Assembly (NCBI RefSeq): GCF_036711975.1 | Contig: NC_091966.1 | Coordinates: 39,005,501 to 39,069,500 of the forward strand | Length of the DNA stretch: 64,000 bases | Origin: Onthophagus taurus | Lineage: Eukaryota; Arthropoda; Insecta; Coleoptera; Scarabaeidae | Direction of reading: 5' to 3' | Shown here: positions 1-10,575 of the stretch, piece after piece | Layout of the letters: each line of letters starts with the position of its first letter | Position numbering within the stretch: position 1 is the stretch's first letter | Made by a program: the position numbers and the translations under genes | Notes under the pieces: generated by a model | What the model saw: the letters and a program-made list of their open reading frames with translations, nothing else | The model's database searches: none | Told to the model about the DNA's origin: nothing

Positions 1-449
1 TATTCCTCGTCTGCGGAGTAAAGTCCAAACATAAGGCCTAAAAAACAGGGATGCATCCCTAATTGACGGTAGAAGAAGATTAATATTTGAATGTTTTTCA
101 TGAACTATGTTCTTAATATGAATTTAATTAGACTTTCAGAGAAAAACATAACCTTTAGCAGAAAGACGATGTACAACATCAATATCCATGAAGGAAACAG
201 GATTAGTTAGAGACTCGGATACACTCTTCATGAAACCCAATATGATTAGGTTATTGCATGTGGAGTATTTTTTCAGAAGCAGAAAACTCCCCCAATTATT
301 TTCTCATTTATCATTAATTTTATAAATTTATCTCAAAATCGGAATTCTTGATCCCGCAAGACGTTTATATATCCTCATATTTATATGACATCTAGGATTA
401 CCAATATTTTTAATAGCCATTACCACATATTAATATATAATTACCACAG
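1..449. other. AT-rich stretch without recognised gene
   Basis: No open frame or structure that I can support. The sequence is AT-rich and runs into a retroelement fragment at its right end. It may be more decayed transposon, but nothing readable remains. Confidence 0.4.
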
Positions 450-645
450 ATTTAATAGTTGTATTAAATGGTACATTTCCAAACGCATGGAAACATTCGC
501 TAGTAAGACCGTTGCCAAAGAAGAAAATAGTTGAGCCCCTTCATGATTTACGACCGGTTAACATACTGCTCTGTCTAAATAAAGTCTTTGAAAAGCTTTT
601 AGAGCGCCAGTTACATCAGTATCTCGCGCTTCTCGTAAAATAATT
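450..645 (+). pseudogene. Non-LTR retrotransposon reverse-transcriptase fragment
   Basis: One frame reads about 65 codons containing the order 'AWKHSLVRPLPKKK' then 'DLRPVNILLCLNKVFEKLL'. This is the conserved N-terminal block of LINE reverse transcriptases of the Jockey/I/R1 type (the P-KK ... LRPI-LL---K--E block). It ends at a stop and no further RT block follows, so this is a short relic. The palm motif with the catalytic aspartates is absent. The family assignment rests on motif recognition only. Confidence 0.6.
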
Positions 646-999
646 GGATTTGCAAAATAGACTCCAGTGACTGAAAGAATAGATCCAACTCCGTTCTAGA
701 TTTGTTCGAAGGAGAATAAATGTTAATCACTATTATTTACATTTTGCTCAATTTTCAACACTCTATAATTGACTCGATACTTTTCTATTTTAGGTGGAGT
801 AACTCAACATACTCTATTCACCTCCGCAATAAAATACAGGAACTACCATGGGATTTCTTAGTTCTAGTAAATAAGGATGCAACATGGAAACCATCTATAA
901 ATAAAAGTTCGGAGAGTGAAATTGCATTCCAAATTGTGTTCTCTTTCTCTATTTGTGGACGATTAAAACTATCATTAATTAAGTAGTCTGTTTTTGATT

Positions 1000-1275
1000 C
1001 ATCCGAACTCGGAATAAAAAACGGTTCACTCGAACTCCACCTGGTCACGTCGTTGCATTTTCAATCTTTTCATATTGTTCCTCTAATACAGATACTTTAA
1101 ATGAAGCATACTCCTCAGGGTATTTAGCATTCATTTTTTAACATTTCATATCAGTTAGGCGTTGGGTTTTTAAAAGATTTATTACATCCTCTGTAGTTGT
1201 ATTGGGATATAAACGGTAGACATGGAAATGATGATATTTTTGGGCACCTTTAGAGTTGTATTAATTGCAGCTCCC
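1000..1275 (-). pseudogene. Retroelement ORF1/Gag-like C-terminal domain relic
   Basis: On the minus strand, with stops and frame changes, the sequence reads 'HVYRLYPNTTTEDVINLL', later 'NAKYPEEYASFKVSV', then 'PGGVRVNRF'. This pattern resembles the RNA-binding C-terminal domain of many insect retroelement ORF1 proteins, where a V-RL-P-TT-EDV block, a 'YASFKV' core and a 'WP-GV-VRRF' end occur in this order. The expected Trp codon before PGGV is a stop (TGA). The segment is noncoding today. Confidence 0.45.
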
Positions 1276-1482
1276 ATTATTGTATTGGAAGTGCGCTTTT
1301 TGCGATTATTTTTTTATAGTCATTATCAGTAGAATTTAATTGATTTTTAATCGAATCTTTGGTAGATTTAACTTCTACAAAATTATTTTGTTCTAAGTCA
1401 TTATCTCGAGTAAATTTTTTATTTTTCTTTTCTCTTATCATAGAATTGGAAAATGACAGGTGGAGTCGTAGTGACCTCTCAC

Positions 1483-1713
1483 TTATTTGCTGCAGATCTT
1501 TGAAGGTTTTGTGAATTCTTTCTCATCAGCCTGTTCTGCCATAACTAAGATCCTGCGTGCCGCAGCGGTGTCGATATAGTGCTTCACTCTGAGGAAGGTT
1601 GGGGTTACCTTCTTTTCTCTGCATCTTCGTAGAAGAGCCAAGCTACTTAATAGCTTGCGTTGTCTAATCCGTAAGTCGTCAAAATCCTTGATTTGTTTGT
1701 TGATCCTCCCCAT
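1483..1713 (-). pseudogene. Short ORF resembling the N-terminal block of a Penelope-like element
   Basis: A 76-codon open frame, rich in Arg, Leu and Lys, has a coiled helical character ('LSSLALLRRCREKKVTPTFL') followed by an 'AAARRIL' block. The arrangement of a helix, an 'RC....TP.FLR' string and an 'ARRIL..AE' helix recalls the region before the RT in Penelope-like elements. It is isolated, with no RT or GIY-YIG domain next to it. It could equally be an unrelated small ORF. Confidence 0.3.
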
Positions 1714-2804
1714 AAAGGTTGATGATATAAATACAGAATTGTTTTATGTAAACATGGCCAGAAAGTGTAAAATTTGACGATTTATTTATGAAATTAAAAG
1801 ACATGAACAGATATTTCAAACTCTCATAGAATTAGCAGAATATGAAACGTTGATTACTTCATTACATAATGCAAAGTTGTTCTATAAAATCATTAAATTA
1901 CAAAATTAATGTTAGGTATAAGTACATACTTATCCATATAAAGATTGGGAATGAGCGGGTAATTTTTTTCCTAAACAACGTTTTAGATAATAAAAGCCCA
2001 ACTTTTACAGTTAATATAACCTGATTTATTTAATAATAAATAAAGCACTTATTTATTTATTAATTTACAATAATTGTGTCACTTCTATAACTATATTATA
2101 AAACGGTATTGCAAAACTAACCGACCTATCTTACCCAACCATAATGGCGCGTATTAAAAACATTTTCGTCTTTTACTTCACTACAAGAAACACGTACGTA
2201 TCGAAATTCATTTTATTAATAAGATTGGTTTATTTGAATAGGTTAGTCGAATATTCCTAAATGGCAATGTTATAAGTAGTAAAACACTTGGGTTATTAAT
2301 TTAATTTATATAAAAAATACTCCTTTTTTATTCCAATTCTGGGTTACACGACAATTATGCGCTTTTATAGATTTATAGTACAACCTTTTAATAGCTTAAA
2401 ATATCTGTTGAAAGCTGCACTTTTTTTAAATCGCACCACGAAAAATATTTAGGACCCGCCTCAGGCACGTCTCGACTCTGTATTCGTCAAGTTTTTATTT
2501 ATTATAGGAATCACTGGTATAATAGAATATTTAGAATTTATTTATCAAAATAGCTACATACAAAGTGATTCGTTTGAAAGGTATTTCTAAAACACTTCAA
2601 ATGTTAAATCTAATATGTCGTATTAAATTTTGAATCACTTGTATTTACTAAAAATTTATATATTTTTGTATCTGTAATAATTGTATTTTGAAAAAAAGCG
2701 CACATTCTCAGTCTTGTAGCTTTTATAATTGCGTCAAGAACGGCATAAAAAAAAACGTATCGTTTTTAAAGCTAAAAATCTTACTCTACGGATTCATACT
2801 GTTG
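1714..2804. other. Intergenic AT-rich DNA
   Basis: I see no gene, RNA or repeat structure here. It is the region downstream of the leucine-rich-repeat gene on the minus strand, so its right end probably holds that gene's 3' untranslated sequence. Confidence 0.4.
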
Positions 2805-3611
2805 TCATAAATAAATCGGTTTATTTTTATTGATCAAATAGTAAATAATCATACCAACTGGTAAAACTAAAAGGACCAAACCGGCGGCGACAAAATTAAA
2901 AATAATCGAATTAAGAAATTTCGACTCCATTTGATTCTCACCATTATTGAGATTTTGGATCGGTTTGTTATCAACAACGAACGCTTTTCTTGGTTTATCT
3001 GTTGAAGTCTTATTTTCGTGATCATGATCTAATATTTCATGATCTTCCCTCCTTTCTCGATTAATCTTAGCCATACCATCAAAATCAACATCAATCCCAC
3101 CATTAATTAATTCATAAATATTTTTGAAATCACCAAGTGGATTTCGTTTTAAATTAATATACGTTAATAATCGTAACTTTAAAAGATCATTTAAAAGGTC
3201 ATCATTAATATTGGTCAATTGGTTATGACTCAAATCGATGTATTTTAGATTGGGTAAATTCGAAAACCCGTCTTTGTAAATTTTTTCTATTTTGTTATTG
3301 TCCAAAAATAGGTACCCCACGTTTGGATACGACTCCAAACATTCGAAATCACTTTGTTGCAGGTACTCGATTATGTTGTGCGAAAAAATCAGTTTTGTAA
3401 TCGATTTAGCTTCGTTTTCTTTAATGTTTTCGCAAGAAACGGACGTAAGATTCATTTTGCGATAATCGAGGCGATCGTTTATGATCGTACTTTGAGTACA
3501 AGTCAAGAATAATAATCTAAAATACAAAAACAATGTAAATAAATTTATGTAGGTAATAAAAACTTACAAAAAGAATGGAATCATCATGTGGTCGATGTTA
3601 ACGTCTGTCAT
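2805..3611 (-). CDS. Small leucine-rich-repeat transmembrane protein
   Basis: Two exons by eye: 3611-3568 and 3516-2805, joined by a short intron with GTAAG...TTTTAG borders, giving 251 residues. The first exon supplies the start, and the splice creates the hydrophobic stretch 'MMIPFFLLLFLTC', which reads as a signal peptide. Residues ~30-150 contain three to four leucine-rich repeats ('NVGYLFLDNNKIEKI', 'NLKYIDLSHNQL'). A charged linker follows, then one membrane helix at ~217-242 and a short basic tail. The likely topology is extracellular LRRs with a type I membrane anchor. LRR ectodomains usually bind proteins, but no partner or pathway can be named. I do not recognise an orthologue. The signal peptide appears only after splicing, which supports the exon model. 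Confidence 0.75.
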
Positions 3612-3619
3612 TTTGTTGT

Positions 3620-4289
3620 AAAAATTAATACTAGTTGAAAATCTGGAAATAAAAATTACAATCGATCAATTTTGGAAACAATTTTAACGAAATTATTAGC
3701 TCAAATTGTTTAGGTAGTCTCATTTTTTTATCTGGAGGATTTTTCTTATCTTTAGATAATGAGTATGGATATCTTTTTAATGTTGAAATATAAATCCTTT
3801 AAATTAAGATTATAAAATATACAAGGTGTGTCAAAAATGTTTTTAATAACACCAAACGTAAAATTGAATCCATGACTCATAGTCGTGGGGACTTTAAAGC
3901 ACGGTTTGATGAAGAGGAAGGCATGGCCAAAAGATTAAGTGTAGATTAAGAAATATAGAGAATTGTTGCGATTAATAGGAGAGAAAGGATGAGAGATTTT
4001 GAACAGGAATAAGGAAGAGGTTGATTTGATGGGGGGTGGAATATAAGAGATGGAAGAGTTGACGGAGGCTGAAAAACATAGAATATAGAGAAACCCAAAA
4101 TATTAGTCACAGAAAATAGATTGATCACCCAGAAACGACAAAACAATGATGCAGGCAGAAACGATACAGATTGCTGCTGAAGAGATCGATGGATATAGCG
4201 TAGGTATAGTGACCTACAAGGAATAAGATGGAAGAGTAATGGCAGGTTCATAAAACCCAAATAGAATCTGTATTACATACAGCGACGCA
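3620..4289. other. Upstream region of the LRR gene grading into degenerate repeat
   Basis: No gene seen. Purine-rich sequence from about 3940 onward has the base composition of the LINE that follows and may be its decayed 5' part. The promoter of the leucine-rich-repeat gene should lie near 3612-3750, but I cannot define an element in it. Confidence 0.35.
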
Positions 4290-5138
4290 ATTCAAAGTAA
4301 TTGCGAAAAAATGTCATCCCACGATATGTTGCTAGTACTAGGAGATTTCAACGCGAAAATTGGAAAGGAGGAGGTGCACAGAAATGTTGTTGGCAAGCAT
4401 AGCCTACAACATAACAAGTCCTAATGGAAATTAACTATGCCAACTCGCAGAAACGCTTAACCATGTCATCAGTAGTATTCTCAAGAGAACCTCGAAAGTA
4501 TCGAGAAGCAATGAAATAGATCATGTGCTTATACCAAAAAGAAGAGCTTCCTCTACAACTGACGTAAAGACGTAAAGTCACTACCTATTAGCAGCATACT
4601 TAAGACAACGCATCAGCAATATGCAGAAGGTGAAAAGACGGACGATCAAAAAATAAAATATCGCCAAACTAGAACTATTATGTCTAAACAGTCATACAAA
4701 TGAAAGTCAATAAGCACAAAAGTCAAAATGACAATTGGACGAGTTGAAAGAGGAAAGAAGGATGAACGGTATGATGTAGAATACAGGACAGCAATGAGAA
4801 GATATAGAAACAGGCACAAGAAGCAAACGGGAAGAGTGTACAGCACAAAGAAGAAACGTAACAAAACAGTGCAGAAAAAAGAATACTACAACAGAACAAT
4901 AAGGACGCTGAAGGATCAGAGCAAAAACAGAAGATACAGAAAATTCTACCACCTTGGTCTAAATCAAGGGATAGCTGATGCAGGGATACAGATGGAAAGA
5001 TAGTCACACTGCAGGAGAACGTATTGAACCGATAGAAAGAGCATGTCCATAAATTGCTGAAGGAAACTCATGGTTATAAGGGAAAGACTAAGTTGGATTA
5101 CGCGACTGCTGAACCAAAATTAGATCCGCAAGGATATA
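4290..5138 (+). pseudogene. LINE relic, endonuclease part (interrupted by a mariner-like element)
   Basis: Readable pieces on the plus strand include 'LVLGDFNAKIGKE' near 4325-4365, the classical endonuclease motif of non-LTR retrotransposons, and 'NEIDHVLIPKRR' near 4510-4545, which matches the later 'NQIDHVLI' endonuclease motif of RTE/CR1-like elements. Frames are broken by stops. Sequence up to 5138 is probably the linker between endonuclease and RT. The element seems to resume at 6363 after the mariner-like insertion. Confidence 0.6.
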
Positions 5139-5272
5139 CAGGTTGTTTCATGAGGAATGGTACATACGTTAATATGTTATAGATTTATTCATTTTTAGCA
5201 GAAAAGTTCCTAAAAACATGTGCTCAACTCTCAAAAGTAACTGAGATACAGCAAGTTAATGCATAAATTGAT
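5139..5272 (+). repeat. Left terminal inverted repeat of the mariner-like element
   Basis: It pairs with 6228-6362 in reverse complement over roughly 130 bases with about a dozen differences. The outermost bases follow a TA dinucleotide. Confidence 0.85.
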
Positions 5273-6227
5273 ATCACGCACGGCTGTAGTGAAATAGTCA
5301 TTTGTCAATGTTTGACATTTAACATTATTTGGTTGACGTGTCGACTAAGTTGTTGATAATGCCACACATATTGACTCATGCAGAATATGCTGTTACGGTG
5401 TTTTGTTACGGTTTCTGCAATGGAAATGCCCGTGCTGCTCGTCGTGACTATAGGAGATGGTTTCCTAACCGAGTGCTACCAAATTCAAGAGCATTTACTG
5501 AACGAACTTGAATAAATTCTTCAGTCGGTAGAACGCAGTCCATCTATCAGTATAAGAAGACTTTCTGCTCGCCTTGGTGTTCTTCATGTAAAAGTATGGA
5601 GAACATTGCGTACTCATGGCTTGTATCCACTCCATATTCAACCAGTAAAACACCTTGAACCAACAGACTTTACCAGGAAATTTGAATTTTGTAGATGAGT
5701 AATCTAACCGCGGCTTGGTTCCTATGATACTTTTTACCGACGAAGCCATTTTCACCCGTAATGAAATCAATAACAGTCGAAATAATTAGGCCTTTCGTAC
5801 TACCCGATCGTCTAACAGTGGACAGATATTTAGAGTTCTTGCGCAATGAGTTTCCAACACTGTTAGAAGATATGCCCTTGGCTACCAGAGCCAATATGTT
5901 CTTCCAGCATGATGGGGCCAAACCTTTGCGGAACGGTGAATTGGTCGTGGGGGTCTTATCAGTTGGCCAGCTCGGTCACCGGACCTTAATCCGTTAGATT
6001 ACGGAATGTGGGGATGGCTGAAAAGCGATATTTTATCAAGTAAAAGTAAACACGCGTGATGAGCTAATCGCTCGAATTACGGCCAATGCTGCACGAATCA
6101 AGGCACATCAGGATAAATTACGCGTGATATCTTCAAGAGATCAGCCAAGTGCTTCGAGTTAGGCAGTGGGATATTCCAACCCTTCCCTTAAAGTTCGAAT
6201 TTCGATATTTTATGTACACATTTAAAT

Positions 6228-6362
6228 AAATCAGTTCATACATTAACTAGCTGTATCTCAGTTGCCTTTGAGTATTGAGCACATGCTATTAGGAACTTTT
6301 CTGCTTAAAATGAACAAATCTATAACATATTAACGTATGTACCATTCCTCATGAAACACCTG
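6228..6362 (-). repeat. Right terminal inverted repeat of the mariner-like element
   Basis: Reverse complement of 5139-5272, with one indel near the tip and scattered substitutions. It is followed by TA at 6363-6364, completing the target-site duplication. Confidence 0.85.
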
Positions 6363-7495
6363 TATAATAAAGAAATCGAGAAAAGCATAAGAAAGTTAAA
6401 GTTAGGTTAAAGATAGAAAGTACGCAGAAAGATAAGCAGGCACACTAGATTAAAGGTTGAAAAAGAAAGATGAAAAAAAAATTATTCTATCCGATGGACA
6501 ATCAGAATTCAGAAGGGAAAGAGACTATAGGCAACTATATTCAATTATTAAAAGCATTATTACAACCAATTATTATAACCACATTCGTATTGAAAAGCAG
6601 TGAATAGGGAACAGATAAAAAGGGGATAATTGCATGTGTAGACCTAAGAGTGGCATTTGACACAGTTAATAAGGAGAAATTATGACAAAAGCTAAGAAAA
6701 ACGAGAATTAGTGGATTATCTAAGAAATAGGATGAAAGAGACTGGAAAATTGTAGGGGATATGGAAGAAAGGTTAAAGAGATCTATGAAAAAATGAAAAT
6801 TATAAAATTCTACAAAGAAGGCAGAGGGAAATGGGAATGAAAGAGAGAGATGTTTACCTTTCGAGTGAATAATGGGATGTGGGCTCATATATAAGGCAGA
6901 GAGTTAGAAACGCAAGCGAAATATTGGGGCAGACATGGAGCTATGGGGAAAGAATATTTAGAGAAGATTTCTGTAGAAAGAAAATTATGTTTGATGGAAT
7001 GGTGAGGAGTGTGATAACGTATGGACCGAAAATATGAGGTTGGCAGGAACAAAAGATGATGGAGGAGATTTAAGAAAGATATTGGAGGTGGGTTTTGGGG
7101 TTGAACAGGGAGAAACTCCGGGATATACATATAGTAAGAGAGTAGTTAAAGTTACAGTAAGGGCAAAGGAACGACTTTAAGCTTAAGTAGTGTGATACTC
7201 AATATAGCTTCACATCGTGGAAGGAGTTGGAATGTAGAAATAGAGATGTGGAAACACAAAAACATCGTGCTCAGGTAGAAGAGGGGAAATACAACAATAA
7301 GTATAAAATCTTAATGACGGAGGAAATTCTAGGGTATTTGATGGATTTAGGCGATTTAGGTGCGGGAATGAAGATAGAGCTATGTTGGGTAGGAGATTAG
7401 GTGAAGATGTGTAGATTGTGTGGCAAGGGTTGGGAGACAATTGAAGAGCCTGGTGCAAGAAGGGGATGTACGCCAAATATGAAGAAAATGAGATT
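6363..7495 (+). pseudogene. LINE relic, reverse-transcriptase and C-terminal zinc-knuckle part
   Basis: This continues the LINE interrupted at 5138. Readable plus-strand pieces are 'EIEKSIRKLKLG' just after the insertion (an RT N-terminal block), 'GRETIGNYIQLL' and 'GIIACVDLRVAFDTVNKEKL' near 6500-6690 (the aspartate-containing palm block A), a C-terminal 'GVEQGETPGYTYS' near 7095-7135, and a 'CRLCGKGWETIEH' knuckle near 7410-7450. Many stops and shifts are present. The motif order matches a family of RTE/CR1-like elements common in insects. Confidence 0.6.
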
Positions 7496-8230
7496 TTTTT
7501 TAAAAACGGTTAAAAAATTCGTATTTATCATTTAACATAAATACGCATGATGTTCTGCCAACTGAATCAGAATTGTGAGAGAAAATCACTTACCCCGTGT
7601 TGTAGACGGGTGCAATAATGGGATAAGTTACGTGGCGTTTATACCGTTATTGCACCAGACAATCCCATGCTATTATTTGTCCACCACACATAAATAATGA
7701 CTTTTTTATACCGTGAGGATAATACCGAAATTGTATGTTGGTGGTGTTTGATTGATGTTTTATAATGTCATTCGCAATGTTTTGTAGCTTAGAGTTGACA
7801 TATTTTTAATTGAACATACTATTGTTAGGCCATTACGTTTCCAGTGAATGTAACTTTACTAAAATGGATAGTGATAGGTCTGAAGAGGAAGAAAGGGTGA
7901 AACAGAAGCGCGGTCGTGAAAGAAATATGGAAACGAAATATACAAAAAATTAAAAGGGCTAGAGGAGAATGTCATAAGTCCACATCAACGGTAAAGCTTG
8001 TGTCAGAAAGAGAGCAAGGCAATGACTGCAAGTGCAGAAAACGATGCGTAAGAATTTTTTTTTGCTTTTGGCAGACCAGGACAAACAAGATTCATATTTA
8101 TCCAGGTAAAACACTGTAAAAGCGGTTATTAGACGGTGAAAAAAAGAAATAAAAAAATTAATAAGAAAACCATACTTACAAATTCAAGGTAGGTATTATT
8201 AAATTTATAACTGTTTTATTCCATTTTGAC
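7496..8230. other. Non-genic stretch, no identified element
   Basis: No coding sequence I can support. A small open frame near 7916-8119 is Lys/Arg-rich and has no recognisable motif. The sequence may be the 5' part of the transposase-like relic that follows. Confidence 0.35.
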
Positions 8231-8234
8231 AGTT

Positions 8235-8372
8235 TAAACTGTATTATGATCAGACGTCATATCGTCGATGATGTTAGACAACCTTCTATGTGTACCTATG
8301 TTTGTATTAAGATACGAATTCACATAGGAGGTTGTCTAAAATCAACGACGACAAGCAGTTTACATGATTTTT
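8235..8372. repeat. Imperfect palindrome (hairpin-forming)
   Basis: TTAGACAACCTTCTATGTG at about 8274 pairs with CACATAGGAGGTTGTCTAA at about 8322 with one mismatch. The pairing continues outward with interruptions through TCGTCGATGATG / ATCAACGACGAC and CAGTTTAAACTG / CAGTTT. A stem of this kind may be a foldback element or a transposon end. Confidence 0.6.
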
Positions 8373-8454
8373 CTAAACTGTGATTTGTACAATAGATTTC
8401 AATGTCTTTACGCCACGTGAATTAAACATTGGGATTAAACCAGTAACAATGTCG

Positions 8455-9065
8455 AGATTTGCAAAACTGCTGTATGCGTTCTTGATGGTATTGATAAGAA
8501 ACGCTTAGGACGCATTGCAAAGCATCTTTGTAAAAACGTAACACCCGTTCAAGATAAACGGGGTCGACACTTCAACAGACCTTGTATTATTACGGATGAT
8601 TTAAAAGAACATGTGCACGCGCATATCAACAGTTTCCCAAAACGATGTTCCCACTACAGAACCACAAAATATTACTTGTCCGACGATTTAAACATATCAA
8701 TAATGTACGATATACCTTCAAAAATACGAACCGGATATGCACCGACTAAAACAAGATAACCGTCCATACAAACCACAAATATCGTATGATTTCTATAGAT
8801 TTCCAAGAAAAGTTTAACATAAAGTTCGGAATGGCGAGCACAGACACTTGCAAAACATGTGACATCTTAAATAATAAGAAAGATAATGCAGATACAGAAT
8901 AAGAAAAGAAAAACTATGAAGCGCTGCGCTGCATGAAACACACCTCCAAAAGGCTGAGTTGTTTTATAGCAATTTTAAGGAAAAGTCTTTAGAAGCAATA
9001 GAAAATGAAGAAGTTGAAGTATTATGCTTCAAAAAACTCACATTCCGATTCAGTGGCTTTTTCAG
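8455..9065 (+). pseudogene. Relic of an insect transposase-like gene of unfamiliar family
   Basis: From 8455 an open stretch of about 100 codons lacks an early Met. It contains 'DKRGRHFNRP', 'KEHVHAHINSFPKRCSHYR' and 'YYLSDDLNISIMYD'. After a frame change come 'YDFYR', a 'DTCKTCD' motif near 8850 and more charged sequence to about 9060. I recognise this block order (an RG-H-N/RP motif, a SHY motif and a CKTCD knuckle) from repetitive predicted proteins in insect genomes that look transposon-derived, but I cannot name the family. Two or more frameshifts and stops show that it is dead. Confidence 0.5.
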
Positions 9066-9935
9066 ACCTGTCGCACAGTGGTCTAAATTCGAAAAAACCC
9101 GAACAAAAATATTTTAACGCAGTTTGGGTTGAGATAATTTTTTGAAACTTGGTATGTGGCTATAGGACTATATGCTAAAGACTGTGAACTTTTGGATCAA
9201 ATATGTCAACCGGAAGTACTAATTTACTTGAGGCCACAGTCTATTTTTTTCATATAATTTAGGTCCTTAGAATTGGATAAATACAAAATTTTATACAACG
9301 CTATTAAATCGTGAAGGATAGCTAAATACAAAATTGTTTAAACTAAATTGGTTATATAGTTTACTTCGATGTAAGGTTTCTATAAATAAATCTTTAACTA
9401 CAGAGTGTCTCACATATCTGGTTCGTTAGAACTTTTTCAGGTTCCACTATTCGTACAATTTTGAAATTTTGGTAGCATGGGTTGTTCATTCGGAACTTTC
9501 AATCTAAAATATTTTCAAGATGGCTGCCACTTCCGGTCTACCGAAGTAGACCATAACTTCGTTATTTTAAATGGAATGCTATAGTTGTTATTACACCATT
9601 TGATTGTACGTAAAAAATAGGTCAACTTTGATAAAAGTTATTGGTACCTAGCGTTTTTTGTTTTCGAGTTATTTTGGTTCTAAACTTTTTTTGGTAAATT
9701 TCACCATGCTCTTTAAAACCCCATATCTCAGCCAACGTTCATTCAAAAAAGGTCTAAATTGGTACGATTATTCTTCAAGTGCTGTCAAGTAGATTGTCAT
9801 TTGTTGTATCGGAGTATCTTATACAGGCTGGTCCAAAATTGAATTATTGTTTCTCCATTTTCAATGGCGAGAAAGTAGAAAATTTTAAATGGAACGAACC
9901 ATGCTTTTCTAGCCTATCAGAAATGGACTTTAATT
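9066..9935. other. Probable noncoding part of a transposable element
   Basis: No coding frame. The sequence has runs such as CACTTCCGGTCTACCGAAGTAG, a near-palindrome, and repeated phrases about cell-length thymidine-rich DNA that look like repeat consensus rather than unique DNA. It may be the untranslated tail of one of the adjacent transposase-like relics. Confidence 0.3.
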
Positions 9936-9939
9936 CTCT

Positions 9940-10575
9940 ATGAATTATCTACGTTGCTTAACAATATGTGTTTCTTCTTGTTCTGTTTCAGACCATTCTT
10001 CGTCATCTTCATCTTCGTTGCATCCTGCCTCATATAGCTCTTGTTCTGATTCGTGTTCTTCGTCATATCCATCTTCTTTTTCGCCATCTTTTTCTTCTTC
10101 CTGGTCTTCTACATTGTCTATTATAAGTAATCTTTTAGTCTCGATACTCATCTTTTTATGTTTTCTAGAAATGTGCTGTTGAAAATTACTTATAAATGGA
10201 TGTGAGCTGGGGGGGGTGAAATGGGGCTGAGTAGCAGTCTTTTAAATAGATCTTCATTCGTATCCAGTCTACTACATTTCCTTGTGTGGCTCTCTCTAAA
10301 TTTTCGGATTTTTTTGTTATTAGCTTCTTGCGCTTCTTCCGACAACTCTCCAATAGGTAGTAGAGCTCTTAATGACTGCAGATCCATGTATCAAAATTTT
10401 ATGAACGCTGGTTGGCATATAGTACCAACTATAAAATGGACGTACTTTTCGGCAGTTTTGAAACAATATTTATCAAATTCATTGTAATTAATATTGTACC
10501 CACTGTTTATTGCAGCCAAAATAACGCCAAATCGCTGTATTAGTTCCTCGTCAATTCCTTAAATGAAGTATAAAG
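9940..10575 (-). pseudogene. Relic of a repeated insect ORF (transposon-associated), acidic N- or C-terminal part
   Basis: On the minus strand a broken frame reads 'GIDEELIQRFGVILAAINSGYN', then 'FKTAEKYVH', then 'LRALLPIGELSEEAQEANNK' and 'FRESHTRKCSRLDTNEDLFKRLL', followed by an acidic Glu/Asp-rich tail at 10151-9945. I know the 'LPIG.LSEEAQEARNK...RKFSR..TNEDLF.RLL' signature from many uncharacterised repeated insect proteins. Stops and frame changes break it. I infer a transposon origin from its multi-copy nature in insects; the function is unknown. Confidence 0.5.

Larger units (their letters stand above)
5139..6362 (+). mobile_element. Tc1/mariner-superfamily element with ~130-bp terminal inverted repeats, dead transposase
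   Basis: The ends are imperfect inverted repeats of about 130 bp (5139-~5272 and ~6228-6362), starting CAGG(T)TGTTTCATGAGG and flanked on both sides by TA, the target duplication of this superfamily. Inside, in broken plus-strand frames, a helix-turn-helix part ('YGFCNGNARAARRDYRRW'), a catalytic block ('ILFTDEAIFTRN'), a second-aspartate block ('FFQHDGAKP') and the terminal 'ARSPDLNPLDYGMWGWLK' can be read. The order and motifs fit transposases with DUF4817-type DNA-binding regions. Frameshifts and internal losses make it inactive. It sits inside a LINE whose parts flank it on both sides. Confidence 0.85.

Noticed and set aside
4646-5007. Several hydrophobic minus-strand ORFs
   Set aside because: They are antisense to a Lys/Arg-rich LINE linker; the composition explains the hydrophobic translations.
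6541-7476. Three hydrophobic or Pro/Ser-rich minus-strand ORFs
   Set aside because: All lie antisense to the LINE RT and zinc-knuckle relic.
9940-10182. Ser-rich 80-codon plus-strand ORF
   Set aside because: It is the reverse complement of an acidic Glu/Asp-rich stretch of the minus-strand relic; Ser-rich antisense of GAA/GAT-rich codons is expected.
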